DNA of 64,000 nt from Saprospiraceae bacterium. Its GTDB lineage: Bacteria; Bacteroidota; Bacteroidia; Chitinophagales; Saprospiraceae. The DNA lies in the NCBI GenBank assembly GCA_025055285.1, contig JANWXM010000008.1, positions 62,001 to 126,000 of the forward strand. Direction: 5' to 3'. Position 1 is the stretch's first letter. Each line of letters begins with the position of its first letter. Shown piece by piece: positions 51,404 through 60,325 of this stretch. The position numbers and the translations under genes were made by a program. Under the pieces are notes generated by a model. It was given only the letters and a program-made list of their open reading frames with translations, did not search any database and was not told the DNA's origin.

Positions 51404-52229
51404 ACGGGAGAACGTTAGTTAGATGAGACAATGACGACTCGACCAAATGGAGCTGAGCACCTGTAAGACTTTTGCGCGGGTGCAACTCTTTAAGAGCATG
51501 AGCATTAGCTATCTAAAGGGAGAACAGGAGGATAGATTAATTTTAAAATGCCTAGAGGAAGTATTGTCTCACCAAGAACGTCTAAAGAGATGTACCTAGT
51601 TCTCCCTACGATTAAAATCCGATTTTTTCTTCTAACTTCAAAGATGAATATACACATAAGATTTATAACTAAAAATTTCGATGAAAATGCTAAAAAATTA
51701 CAGACAAGCAGACTAAGCTAATTTTTTATCGACAAATTATATGCTCTTCAATAGAGAAACTAATCCAAATCCTTTAAATGCTGGGCAAAAAAATAGAGGG
51801 TATCGTCTTGCAACTATAGTTGCGGGCATTGCACCAAACGTTAGCTTGCAAACTGTCTTGATGGTCTCTACTCATGGAAAAACTAAAACAGTCTTAGCCG
51901 CTGTGCCTCCATACCTGGAGTGAGAGGATGAAAGAGCCTCTACGCCTACCCGATTTTCTCGCATTCCCTCGCCCGCACGCCGGATTGCACTTCTGACCAG
52001 TGGAGAAACGAAGCGTTTGATAATCAACTCCTGGAAAAAGAGGATATATCCCTTCTTCCCAACAATCAAAGAACTTTTATGAAGTTTCTCTTTTCAAACC
52101 TTTTGAGATTGCAGTAGGAAGACCAAATGTTCAATCTTTTCACCACCATTCAATGCAGCATCCCTTGCTGTAGATGCATCCCTGTTGTTTGAACGGAAAG
52201 TTGCTTGTGTAAATTCACCGCCCTCGATT
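51404..52229. other. Intergenic region, no gene called
   Basis: About 0.8 kb, AT-rich between 51600 and 51740. A 60-codon plus-strand frame (51741-51923) shows no relatives, signal peptide or promoter and is not called. No exact TAnnTTTG is seen upstream of either flanking gene. Confidence 0.35.
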
Positions 52230-53726
52230 ATGTTCTCCAGACGCATTCTTGCTTGGAATTTTATACTCCTAATAGGGTTTTGCCTAAATATACGGATGAA
52301 TGCTCAGCTGAGCCTTGCAGAAGCGTATGCCTGGCGTTTTCCCGCACCAGATACTATACGCAAGGCAAGCGATTTGGTTTCTCTGTTTCGCCGAGAAATT
52401 GAACTGGTGCTCGACGCTGGGCATTTGGCGCCCATTCGGCTGGCTTTCGGAGACATTATTGAAGATCATTATTTTCTCTATCAGGAGCCAGGACGTATTC
52501 TAACTACATTGGCCTGGGCATGGCCCTATTTGACGCCCGATCAACAGGCGCGAACGCTGGCTTATGCAGAGGCCGAGTTAGAAAATCCAGCATATGCTCC
52601 TTGGGCGCCTCATTTTACAATGCCTCGCTATGTGGGGGCACGTCGGGAGTGGTATTTGTCTACTGACCGATGGGGCGAGGATGCTACCTTTGGTGACTTT
52701 CGCCCGCGCCTGCACACCCTATACGGCTTCTGGCTGTTCTGTTACCGCAGTGGCCGAACCGATTGGATGAAAAGATATTATGAATCAGCGCGCGACTTTT
52801 ACTTAAGCCAACACGAACGCGCCAGGCTCTACGGCGACATGTGTGGCCACATCGCCATGGCCCGCTTAGCAGAGGTCAATGGCGACACCACTACGCGCAA
52901 CTTTGCCCTGCTGCGGTTAGAAACAGAACTCTTGGACGGCCTGAACGTGGAAAACAAGCACGCGTTTGCTCGCAATGGTCTTTACGGTTGGGATGCACCT
53001 TATAACCGCCTGCCTACTAATGACATGTATAACCCTCGGAAAGACGGTTGGATTTATCGCGGCTTCATTTTCTTAAACATGGGGCCAGAAATCGCCCGCT
53101 TTCTTCGCGACTCCTGCTTCGCACAGGTGCGAGCCATGCACGAGGAGGGCAAACGCATTCTGCCACTTTGGTGGCTTATGCAAGCCACCTACTACCCGCG
53201 CTGGACTGGCGACGAAAGCGTAGGGGTGCCTTCGGAGGCCTTTGGCATGTATCATCCTGTAGAGACTTGGATACTTCAAGCGCCTGCGGATCAGCTGCGT
53301 CGCTATATGCGCAGCAGTCCTACTGGCCGAGGCGATTGCTATTGGATAGAGGCATTAGTGCAAACGATTGAGGCCCATAGCGCTAACACGCGTTGGATAG
53401 ACGTGCGCACTCAAGTCTTTCCACCTATTGTCCTGGAAGGTACTGTGAGCAACTATGCTCCTTCTTACACTCCGACTTTGCGATTAAGGCTACAGCCTAA
53501 TCCTGCAACCCATCAAGTGCGGTTGGAAATCAGCGAACCTCCTGCAGTACCGCTGCGCTGGCAAGCTTGCGACCAGCAAGGGCGTATCGTCACTTCGGGA
53601 GTAGTGGCTCCAGGTCAAGATGGTGTGCTGGTCTCGCTAAATCATTGGCCAAGCGGCTCCTACTTAATATCGCTTCTAGACGAGCGACATCAATCTATTC
53701 ACACCCAAACACTGATCATACCATGA
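52230..53726 (+). CDS. Secreted T9SS type-A cargo protein, helical toroid-like
   Basis: The 498-residue protein has a signal peptide (about 1-25, ending RMNAQ). It has a large, mostly helical domain (about 30-390) rich in Trp, Tyr and Arg, and a C-terminal T9SS type-A sorting domain (about 415-498). The sorting domain is recognised by LRLQPNPATHQVRLEI, a DQQGRIVTSG turn and the ending GSYLISLLDE. The helical domain (LTTLAWAWPYLTPDQQARTL, GFWLFCYRSGRTDWMKRYYE, LYGDMCGHIAMARLAEV) recalls alpha/alpha-toroid enzymes, but I see no diagnostic catalytic motif, so a lyase or hydrolase role is only a guess. I choose the ATG just before MFSRRILAW because it gives a proper signal peptide. It overlaps the next gene by ATGA. 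Confidence 0.65.
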   Translation: MFSRRILAWNFILLIGFCLNIRMNAQLSLAEAYAWRFPAPDTIRKASDLVSLFRREIELVLDAGHLAPIRLAFGDIIEDHYFLYQEPGRILTTLAWAWPYLTPDQQARTLAYAEAELENPAYAPWAPHFTMPRYVGARREWYLSTDRWGEDATFGDFRPRLHTLYGFWLFCYRSGRTDWMKRYYESARDFYLSQHERARLYGDMCGHIAMARLAEVNGDTTTRNFALLRLETELLDGLNVENKHAFARNGLYGWDAPYNRLPTNDMYNPRKDGWIYRGFIFLNMGPEIARFLRDSCFAQVRAMHEEGKRILPLWWLMQATYYPRWTGDESVGVPSEAFGMYHPVETWILQAPADQLRRYMRSSPTGRGDCYWIEALVQTIEAHSANTRWIDVRTQVFPPIVLEGTVSNYAPSYTPTLRLRLQPNPATHQVRLEISEPPAVPLRWQACDQQGRIVTSGVVAPGQDGVLVSLNHWPSGSYLISLLDERHQSIHTQTLIIP

Positions 53727-55246
53727 AGAAGGCTCTTGTGGTTGTCGTGTCATACTTTGCAGCGATAGCATTGCAGAGTCAACCGTTGGGCGAATGGCCT
53801 CAATGGCAGCGCGACGCTGCTCGCACAGGACGCACAGCAGCATCGGTAGCGCCGCCTTTTCGCGCGCGATGGTTTTGGCTGGGGCCAAATCTGACACTGC
53901 GCAATTACGCCTCTAATCCGGCCTGGACTGACGACCTGGAGTCGCGTGAGGGATACTCCTTTCCCGTCCCAAGCCCATACACTGTGACGATTGCCAAGGG
54001 GGTAGAACCCGTAGTAGCTGCTGGCCGCGTCTTCGTCGGCACACAAGAGGGCGGAGTGTACGGCATCGCTCTCCACGATGGCACTACCCTCTGGTCGTAC
54101 GATATGGGCGACGCCGTCATCTCTACCGCATGCGCCGACGCCAAGCAGGTGCTCTTCGCCGACGTGTATGGCGATATAGTGGCTTTAGATGCCGCTACAG
54201 GTCAGCTGCGGTGGTCTTTCACGGCTGACCGAACGATTGTGACGGCGCCGCTCTTATTGTCGGAGCAAAACCGTGTTTTCTTAGCCTCTCACGGAGGCAC
54301 GGTATACTGTTTTGAATGGCTGACAGGAGAACTGCTCTGGAGCGTGCAACTGCCAGCTCCCGTGCAGGGCCAGCTGGCCGCCACCTCTGCACGCCTTTTT
54401 GTACCGGCCGAGAATCTCTTCGTTTATACTCTCAGCGTCCAAGATGGTGCTCTCTTGGCCCAAGAACAAGTGGTCGGTCAGAGCTTTCGCTTAACCCATC
54501 CCGTAGTCTTTGGTGGTAAGCTGTGGGTAACTACCTGTCAAATGCCTATGGTCGGCTCCGAATACATTATGGACGACCTGCTAGCAGCCTCACAAACCTT
54601 GGAAGAAGAAGAAGCTCTCATACGCGCTTATCTAAGGGGGCAGACTAATTTTAATTACGCCTCTCGCGACTGGCAACACATCTTTGCCTTGGATACTGCG
54701 ACGCTCGACACTGCTTACCTGATTGCCAACGGCCCTGTAGAGGGGGTGGGATATCCACTGGCCGGCGTCGGCATTACGCACAACGACTTAGTAGTTACAT
54801 GGTTCCGGACGCGCTTCCCTACACTTACTCGCGATGGACCCGCCTTTGGGACGAACTTTCCTATCGATATTGCTGCGATTGACCCGCAAACTGGGAATCG
54901 CATCCGCATTGACAATGGAAGATTCTCCTACATGTGGCCCGGCCCGGAAGCGGATAATCTCTACATCTTTACTTCCGGTGGCGAATACCTCTGGTTGCGC
55001 CAGTTTTTCCGAGGAACGCAAGTCATTCATTTGCCGACGAGCGAACACAGGCTCGTCATGGCAAACATACGAGAAGACGACGGGGGTAGTTTTTCAGCCG
55101 ATGTCGTGCTTTATCAGACAGAAGCCAACAGACCTGCTTATGCTCAGACACCTTTAGAAGGGAAGGCAGCTGCGGTTATCGTGTCGAACATGGTACTCCT
55201 TTCCCAAGTAGGGGGTATCCTAGCTATTGAACATCGTCAGGACTAA
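53723..55246 (+). CDS. Exported PQQ-like beta-propeller protein
   Basis: The 507-residue protein with a signal peptide (about 1-20) and PQQ/outer-membrane-BamB-like propeller repeats. The entry segment EWPQWQRDAARTGRT is the usual start of such proteins. Repeats are marked by VFVGTQEGGVYGIALHDGTTLWSYD, VLFADVYGDIVALDAATGQLRWSF and VFLASHGGTVYCFEWLTGELLWSV (read as blade units), ending with LLSQVGGILAIEH. The PQQ-dehydrogenase catalytic residues are not visible, so it is more likely a binding propeller than an enzyme. It shares an ATGA overlap with the T9SS cargo gene, so the two are probably made together and may act together. A longer frame upstream is excluded by that overlap. Confidence 0.75.
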   Translation: MKKALVVVVSYFAAIALQSQPLGEWPQWQRDAARTGRTAASVAPPFRARWFWLGPNLTLRNYASNPAWTDDLESREGYSFPVPSPYTVTIAKGVEPVVAAGRVFVGTQEGGVYGIALHDGTTLWSYDMGDAVISTACADAKQVLFADVYGDIVALDAATGQLRWSFTADRTIVTAPLLLSEQNRVFLASHGGTVYCFEWLTGELLWSVQLPAPVQGQLAATSARLFVPAENLFVYTLSVQDGALLAQEQVVGQSFRLTHPVVFGGKLWVTTCQMPMVGSEYIMDDLLAASQTLEEEEALIRAYLRGQTNFNYASRDWQHIFALDTATLDTAYLIANGPVEGVGYPLAGVGITHNDLVVTWFRTRFPTLTRDGPAFGTNFPIDIAAIDPQTGNRIRIDNGRFSYMWPGPEADNLYIFTSGGEYLWLRQFFRGTQVIHLPTSEHRLVMANIREDDGGSFSADVVLYQTEANRPAYAQTPLEGKAAAVIVSNMVLLSQVGGILAIEHRQD

Positions 55247-55247
55247 T

Positions 55248-55280
55248 GAGCAGGTCGAGTTTTTCTGCTTCGACCCGCTC
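55248..55280. terminator. Hairpin between convergent genes
   Basis: GAGC-A-GGTCGA pairs with TCGACC-C-GCTC around a loop containing TTTTT. It lies directly after the propeller gene stop codon and before the end of the convergent gene. It may end transcription from both sides, although no external T-run is present. Confidence 0.4.
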
Positions 55281-55289
55281 ACCCTTCTC

Positions 55290-56579
55290 TTATGTCTTCT
55301 GTGGCTTTTTGCGCGCGGCCGGGAAGAGAATATTGTTGAGAATGAGCCGATATCCTGGGGAATTTGGGTGCAGCGCGAGGTCAGTGGGCGGGTCGCCTAC
55401 ATAATGGCGGTAATCTTCAGGGTCATGGCCGCCGTAGAAGGTGAAGAAACCCTTGCCGTAGGTGCTATGGATATAGCGCGCTTCATTGGCCGCCTTGTTC
55501 TCGCCTAAAATGAGCACATGTGGCTTGATCGTATTTTTCAAAAAGGCCGTGCTCTGACCCATAAAGCCTTTTACGGTGCGCGTATGGCATTGGGTTAGCA
55601 TCGTTGGAATAGGATCCCACTTAGCAGAGAAGTCAAAAAGGGTAAAGTAGTCCTGCTCAGGGTTGACGTTCCGGCCGAAGTTGTTGTCAATTGTGGAGTG
55701 CTCGTAGGTAAGTGGATCGCGCACAAGTTGGAAGTTATGGAAGGCCAGCGTCTTTGAGAAGTCCAGTTTTTGTTGAGCATTGGGGTCGGCCGGGTCGCCA
55801 TCGTACATTTCTGCACAGATATCTACGCCCTCAGCGGCTAGAGCAATATCGTAAGTATCGGTAGCAGAGCACATTGCAAACATGAAGCCGCCGCCCGCTA
55901 TGTATTCAGCAATTTTCTTAGCGACAGCTAGCTTGAGGTGGCTGACTTTTTTGAAGCCGTTTTCGCGCGCTAGGTTTTCCATTAACCGTACGTGCTCACG
56001 GTACCACGGCTGACTGCTGTGGCTGGCGTAAAACTTGCCATATTGGCCCGTAAAATCTTCGTGGTGTAGGTGAAGCCAATCGTACAGCGGCAATTTATCG
56101 CGCAATACCTCGTTATCGTACACAATATCGTAGGGTATTTCGGCATATGTCAGCACTAGCGTCACCGCGTCGTCCCAAGGTTGGATGAGTTCTCCACGCT
56201 CGTTTTTCTCTGGCGAATATACGGCGATGCGCGGTGCCTTTTCCAGCTTAATGACGTCCATGTTGACTTCCGGATTCAGGATATACTCCTGAATGGCTGC
56301 AAATTGGGCATCGGCTAAAATCTCATAGCTTACCCCGCGTATTTTACACTCGCGCTCGAAGGCACTAGTGTAAGGAAAAGCAAAACTTCCTCCGCGATAG
56401 TTGAGCAGCCAATAGGCCTCTACACCCTGCGATAAGACCCAGTAAGTAATGCCATAGGCCTTTAAGTGATTCTTCTGGGTCTCCTCATCCATAGGCAAAA
56501 GAATGTAAGCCGCGTAAAGAGGATAAACTAAAGCAAGGAAGAGCAGAGCCAATAGCAAAATGCGCTTTCTAAACATCAT
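55290..56579 (-). CDS. Conserved Bacteroidota protein (often annotated asparagine synthetase B)
   Basis: The 429-residue protein has an N-terminal signal peptide or membrane anchor (about 5-23). It contains highly conserved segments: YILLPMDEETQKNHLKAYG, YWLLNYRGGSFAFPY, DDAVTLVLTYAEIPYD, YDWLHLHHEDFTGQYG, FMFAMCSATDTYDIALAAEG, and the end HDPEDYRHYVGDPPTDLALHPNSPGYRLILNN (read in parts). I recall the family as common in Bacteroidota and often labelled asparagine synthetase B by database transfer. The glutamine-amidotransferase Cys at residue 2 and the PP-loop of that enzyme are absent, so I do not accept that name. The segment with GxDICxEMYDGDP recalls an amidotransferase-like fold used structurally. 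Function unknown; it is probably periplasmic. Confidence 0.75.
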   Translation of the reverse strand: MMFRKRILLLALLFLALVYPLYAAYILLPMDEETQKNHLKAYGITYWVLSQGVEAYWLLNYRGGSFAFPYTSAFERECKIRGVSYEILADAQFAAIQEYILNPEVNMDVIKLEKAPRIAVYSPEKNERGELIQPWDDAVTLVLTYAEIPYDIVYDNEVLRDKLPLYDWLHLHHEDFTGQYGKFYASHSSQPWYREHVRLMENLARENGFKKVSHLKLAVAKKIAEYIAGGGFMFAMCSATDTYDIALAAEGVDICAEMYDGDPADPNAQQKLDFSKTLAFHNFQLVRDPLTYEHSTIDNNFGRNVNPEQDYFTLFDFSAKWDPIPTMLTQCHTRTVKGFMGQSTAFLKNTIKPHVLILGENKAANEARYIHSTYGKGFFTFYGGHDPEDYRHYVGDPPTDLALHPNSPGYRLILNNILFPAARKKPQKT

Positions 56580-56791
56580 CGGGAAACACTTTTTTTCAAT
56601 AAACGAGCGACAACGCAGAAAGATTACGCTGCAAACGGCTGGAAAACGATGCTTCTTTGTTTGACAGAAGTATTGCTCCTTCAGCGAGCGTCATTTACAT
56701 GCCTTATTCGCTCCTGTGCCCGTTGAACACATGCCGTAAGAAGAGGTACGAAACTAATGAATTTAAAGAAAAGCTTTAGGCTCTTTTATCT

Positions 56792-57532
56792 TTAGTTTTT
56801 CAAGTACCAAGGTCCATTCAAGAAGTAAGACACGGTTAGCCCTGCAGTGTAATACCAGTCTTTGCGTTTGGGATTGCCGTTTCGACTAACGCCATCCACT
56901 AGATCGCTAGGCGCTGGGCGCGCGCAAGCCTCTAAGCCAAGCGCTACGAAATCGGATGCTATAAGACGCATCCCTACGCCAAAGGGGAAAATACCTACCG
57001 TTTGCTGGGCGCGTCCTCCCTCCGGAATGGGTTCTCGCTCAAAGCGATAGCGCTCGCTAGGAGGACCGTAATAGACAACTTTTGGAGCAGAGAACGCAAT
57101 TCCTACGCCAGCAAAGATATAAGGCGAAAAGTAGTAAGTGTGCGAACCTCCTGGCGGGTCGTAAGCAATGTTTACCAGGGATAGCTCTAGCGAACCCATT
57201 GTTTCTATGGTATTGCTCGTGAAACGAAAGCTACGGTTAGCATTCGGAGGGTGGAGTCGGTCATCGCCCGCTAGCTGCACGTAATTGAGTTGGCTACGCA
57301 GCTGAAACGTAGGGCTCCAATGGTAACGAAGAAAAAGCGACGCTCCAAAGCGCGTATTCGAAAAGCTTATATGGTCAGGCGCTAAGTCGCCTGAGTAGTT
57401 TGAGCCATACAAGCCAGCGCCAACCTCCCAAAAACGCGGAATTCGCCTGAGTTGGCCCTGTACGCTGGATAGGCTAGTGAGTAATGCAAATAAGAAGACG
57501 CCGAGCTTCAGCCCAAGTGGTCGCGTACGCAT
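56792..57532 (-). CDS. DUF6089-like outer-membrane beta-barrel protein
   Basis: The 246-residue protein has a signal peptide (about 1-26, ending SSVQG). It then shows the barrel pattern of alternating beta strands, starting WEVGAGLYGSNYSGDLAPD, the hallmark of a Bacteroidota family (DUF6089). ASLFLRYHWSPTFQLRSQLNYV, SPYIFAGVGIAFSAPKV and GRAQQTVGIFPFGVGMRLI follow, and the chain ends on strands with an aromatic near the C-terminus. It should be a small outer-membrane barrel of unknown role. It is a single gene on the minus strand with about 210 bp to the next gene in the same direction. Confidence 0.78.
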   Translation of the reverse strand: MRTRPLGLKLGVFLFALLTSLSSVQGQLRRIPRFWEVGAGLYGSNYSGDLAPDHISFSNTRFGASLFLRYHWSPTFQLRSQLNYVQLAGDDRLHPPNANRSFRFTSNTIETMGSLELSLVNIAYDPPGGSHTYYFSPYIFAGVGIAFSAPKVVYYGPPSERYRFEREPIPEGGRAQQTVGIFPFGVGMRLIASDFVALGLEACARPAPSDLVDGVSRNGNPKRKDWYYTAGLTVSYFLNGPWYLKN

Positions 57533-57640
57533 AAATTGAACGTCGTCGATTTGACAGCTAAGGTAGGCCAGGGTAGGACTAATGAAATACGCTGTGCAGA
57601 AAATTTAATCAACGTAACGAGTCGATGTGCCGCTTTAAAG

Positions 57641-57674
57641 CACCTGGCGAAGGTTGAATAACCTTCGCCAGGTG
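57641..57674 (-). terminator. Strong hairpin after the PKD-domain T9SS gene
   Basis: CACCTGGCGAAGGTT pairs perfectly with AACCTTCGCCAGGTG over 15 bp with a 4-base loop (GAAT). It lies 23 bases beyond the stop codon of the minus-strand gene. In that direction it is followed by CTTTAAAG instead of a long T-run. Confidence 0.6.
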
Positions 57675-57697
57675 TAAAGTAGGGCCTACGCTTTTTC

Positions 57698-60076
57698 TTA
57701 CTTTACAAGAAGCCTAGCGGCCTGTACAGCATCCTGCATATGTAGAAGCACAGTATATAGCCCTGGCGTTAGTCGCTCGTAGATAAAGAGGTGCTGGAGG
57801 TAATCATGGGCAGGGCTCAGAATTTGTCGATCTATGACTCGGCCATCGGCGCTCACCAGCGAGTAAGTCACTTCACTAGGCAAGTGTTTATCTCGTAGTG
57901 TAAGCAAAAAGGTTCCTTCTGTAGGATTGGGCACGATGCTCAAGAACGAGCGTGGCTGAGCGACAGCTGGTGCGTCTACCACTCCAATGACCCGGCGTAA
58001 GGTATCGGAGCCGCATATGCCTATGGCAATGAGCGTGATTACATATTGCCCACTTGCAGCATATGTGTGCGAGGGAGCGGGCAGCGTGCTAGTGGCACCA
58101 TCGCCAAAGTCCCACAGGAATATTCCAGCGTCAGAGGAGAGATTAACGATGGAGACCGTATTACCCGTGACGATTGCGTTGAAGTCAGCCTTGGGCGGTG
58201 GCAAAATGAGGATGATATCCGCCTGGACAATAGTGTCACCACCCGCGGCATTAGAGGCGATAAGCGTAACGGAGTATATGCCTGGATTGGGATAGATTAC
58301 CTTCGGGTTTTGCGCAGTAGAAGTAGACGGCACGCCACCGGGGAACAACCACTGGAATGAGGTAGCGTTGACGGAGGAAAGGTTCGTAAACTGGATCGCC
58401 TGACCGGGACACCCACCAGATGGATCGAAAGAAAAATTGGCCTTAGGCGGTAAAAGGATAATTATTGTGCGCTGTACAGTATCGGCACCACACGGCCCTT
58501 GTGCAATGAGCCGCACTACATAAGTTCCTTCTTGAGCATAAGTGTGGGAGGGCTCTTTTTCCGTACTAACAGCGCCATCGCCAAAGCTCCACTGATAGGT
58601 AAGCGCGTCGGTGGAAGTATTGAAGAAAAGCACACTGTTCCCATTGACTGCCCAGGTAAAGTTAGCTTTGGGCCAAGGAACATAGAGGGTATCCGAGAAG
58701 CCATAACACCCGAAAGCGTCCGTAATCTTTACGAAATAGCGACCTGCGCGAGTGGGTTTGTATGTCCCTTGAGTGGCGCCAGGAATAGGCAAGCTATCGC
58801 GATACCATTGGTATTTTGGATCAGGTGTACTAAACGATGCTGAAAGAACGCAGTTTTGATAGCGCAATTCGATATCCTCGACGCTGGGCATAAGGAGGAG
58901 AATATCCCGCGTAGGTAGGAGGAGCAGCTCGGGGAAGGTACTCAAAAAAGCAAAACGGCCGTAGGGAACTTCTACTACATCGTGTAGGGTAATGGGCAGC
59001 GTCGTTTCGTTGATGGCAATGACTGGAAACAGCTCGCCGTTGAATGCCGCTACTCCAGCAGCATGGGCAGTGAGTAGCCCATTAGCAGGCACCGTTTGCC
59101 CAACCGCTAAGAAAATTCCCGGCTGTGCTTCTGAGGTAATTAAATTCGCAAGCTCTTGCCGTTCAGGCAAGGGGAAGACCAACGTATCTAACGGCTTTCC
59201 GCTCAGATCAAGTAAGATAAATACTGCGTCTGTTAGGCTGTCGGGGCTAGCCTTATGGTGTAGCGCTCCGCAGACTACGATGTTATTGGATGCTGGCGGA
59301 AATCCGCGAACGGCGCCACCTGCCCGGCAGAAACCGTATTTGCCTAAGCGCGTATACTCGTAGATATACTCCCACTGCTTTTGTCCTTTTTCATCGATTT
59401 TAAGGGTAATCAAACGATTCTGAATAGAAGCTTCCGGATCGAATATGTTCCCGGTTAGCGCAAACATTGAAACTAAATACGCACTGTCGCCCATTAATAC
59501 AATTTTTCCTGCATTATCTACTCCATAATCGTAGATGACAGGCGCACTCACGGCGTCTAGGGTATTAGCGTTTACGCGCAACACGAAGACGTGAGAGAAA
59601 TCCACCCAAACACCCTGCGTCTCGCCCAGCACCAGTAAATCGCCGTTTGGAGCCAGCGCTACGGAGCGGCCGCGCGCCCACTTGTCGTCGATGAGGAGGG
59701 TTTTAGCGGTTATTTCTTTTAAATCAGGCGTTACTTTTAACATCAATAAATGTTGCCGAGCAGTATCGTCAACCAACAACCTCGTTTCACCGACAATGAT
59801 TAAATTTCCATCGGTCAACTCTATCGCCTCGTAGAATACCGTAGGACCTGGTACGTATGCTTTAAGAAATTTTTCTAAAACTCGCCCATCACAAGTAACC
59901 TTGTACAACGCGCCATTCACACCTTCGCTACCCGCGACGATGAACGTCCTATCACTATGCATCAACAGGTCATTGGCCATCTCGTTGACGGCGAATTGTC
60001 CAATCGGAGTCTGAGCGAAAACTTCCGAAACAACTACAGCCACAGGCAAGAATGCCTTTAAAAACACTCGGAGCAT
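57698..60076 (-). CDS. Secreted PKD-domain protein with T9SS type-A sorting domain
   Basis: The 792-residue protein with a signal peptide (about 1-21, ending SEVFAQ). Residues 25-400 read as a beta-propeller-like domain (TDGNLIIVGETRLLV, NGDLLVLGETQGV, NNIVVCGALHHK). An Ig-like segment follows (about 405-465), then three PKD domains (about 470-705) marked by FTWAVNGNSVLFFNTST...YQWSFGDGAVSTEKEPSHTY, LFPGGVPSTSTAQNPKVIYP and FLWDFGDGATSTLPAPSHTY. The C-terminal sorting domain (about 715-792) is type A: SIVPNPTEGTFLLTL, SADGRVIDRQI, LTPGLYTVLL. It should be a cell-surface or released protein. The N-terminal half has the style of delta-60-type repeat proteins. A strong hairpin follows the gene. 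Confidence 0.82.
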   Translation of the reverse strand: MLRVFLKAFLPVAVVVSEVFAQTPIGQFAVNEMANDLLMHSDRTFIVAGSEGVNGALYKVTCDGRVLEKFLKAYVPGPTVFYEAIELTDGNLIIVGETRLLVDDTARQHLLMLKVTPDLKEITAKTLLIDDKWARGRSVALAPNGDLLVLGETQGVWVDFSHVFVLRVNANTLDAVSAPVIYDYGVDNAGKIVLMGDSAYLVSMFALTGNIFDPEASIQNRLITLKIDEKGQKQWEYIYEYTRLGKYGFCRAGGAVRGFPPASNNIVVCGALHHKASPDSLTDAVFILLDLSGKPLDTLVFPLPERQELANLITSEAQPGIFLAVGQTVPANGLLTAHAAGVAAFNGELFPVIAINETTLPITLHDVVEVPYGRFAFLSTFPELLLLPTRDILLLMPSVEDIELRYQNCVLSASFSTPDPKYQWYRDSLPIPGATQGTYKPTRAGRYFVKITDAFGCYGFSDTLYVPWPKANFTWAVNGNSVLFFNTSTDALTYQWSFGDGAVSTEKEPSHTYAQEGTYVVRLIAQGPCGADTVQRTIIILLPPKANFSFDPSGGCPGQAIQFTNLSSVNATSFQWLFPGGVPSTSTAQNPKVIYPNPGIYSVTLIASNAAGGDTIVQADIILILPPPKADFNAIVTGNTVSIVNLSSDAGIFLWDFGDGATSTLPAPSHTYAASGQYVITLIAIGICGSDTLRRVIGVVDAPAVAQPRSFLSIVPNPTEGTFLLTLRDKHLPSEVTYSLVSADGRVIDRQILSPAHDYLQHLFIYERLTPGLYTVLLHMQDAVQAARLLVK

Positions 60077-60325
60077 GGTCTAAATATTTTTTTATAAATA
60101 TACTTTAGAAAGAGGTTGCGTTATTGGTTAATGTCGCTCTCCAAAGAGGGCAATGCAGCTTGAGCGCTTGTTTGCGCCCGTTCGTCAGCTGCAAGAAAAG
60201 TGAGCTGCACTGCGCAAGCCTCTCCGCTGCGCAGCCAAAGGTAGATATTAGCCCGCAAAGGGCGACTGTTCCCCGTAAGGAACGCGCCATTTTTTCATGC
60301 ACAGAGAAATGTCTACTCGACGCCC
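60077..60325. other. Short intergenic region between two T9SS genes
   Basis: It should hold the promoter of the PKD-domain gene, but no exact TAnnTTTG is seen on the minus strand. A weak inverted repeat (CTGCGC/GCGCAG, about 60210-60235) lies in the middle and may end the giant gene transcript. No gene is visible. Confidence 0.3.

Noticed and set aside
51741-51923. 60-codon plus-strand gene
   Set aside because: No relatives, signal peptide or promoter; it lies in AT-rich intergenic DNA.
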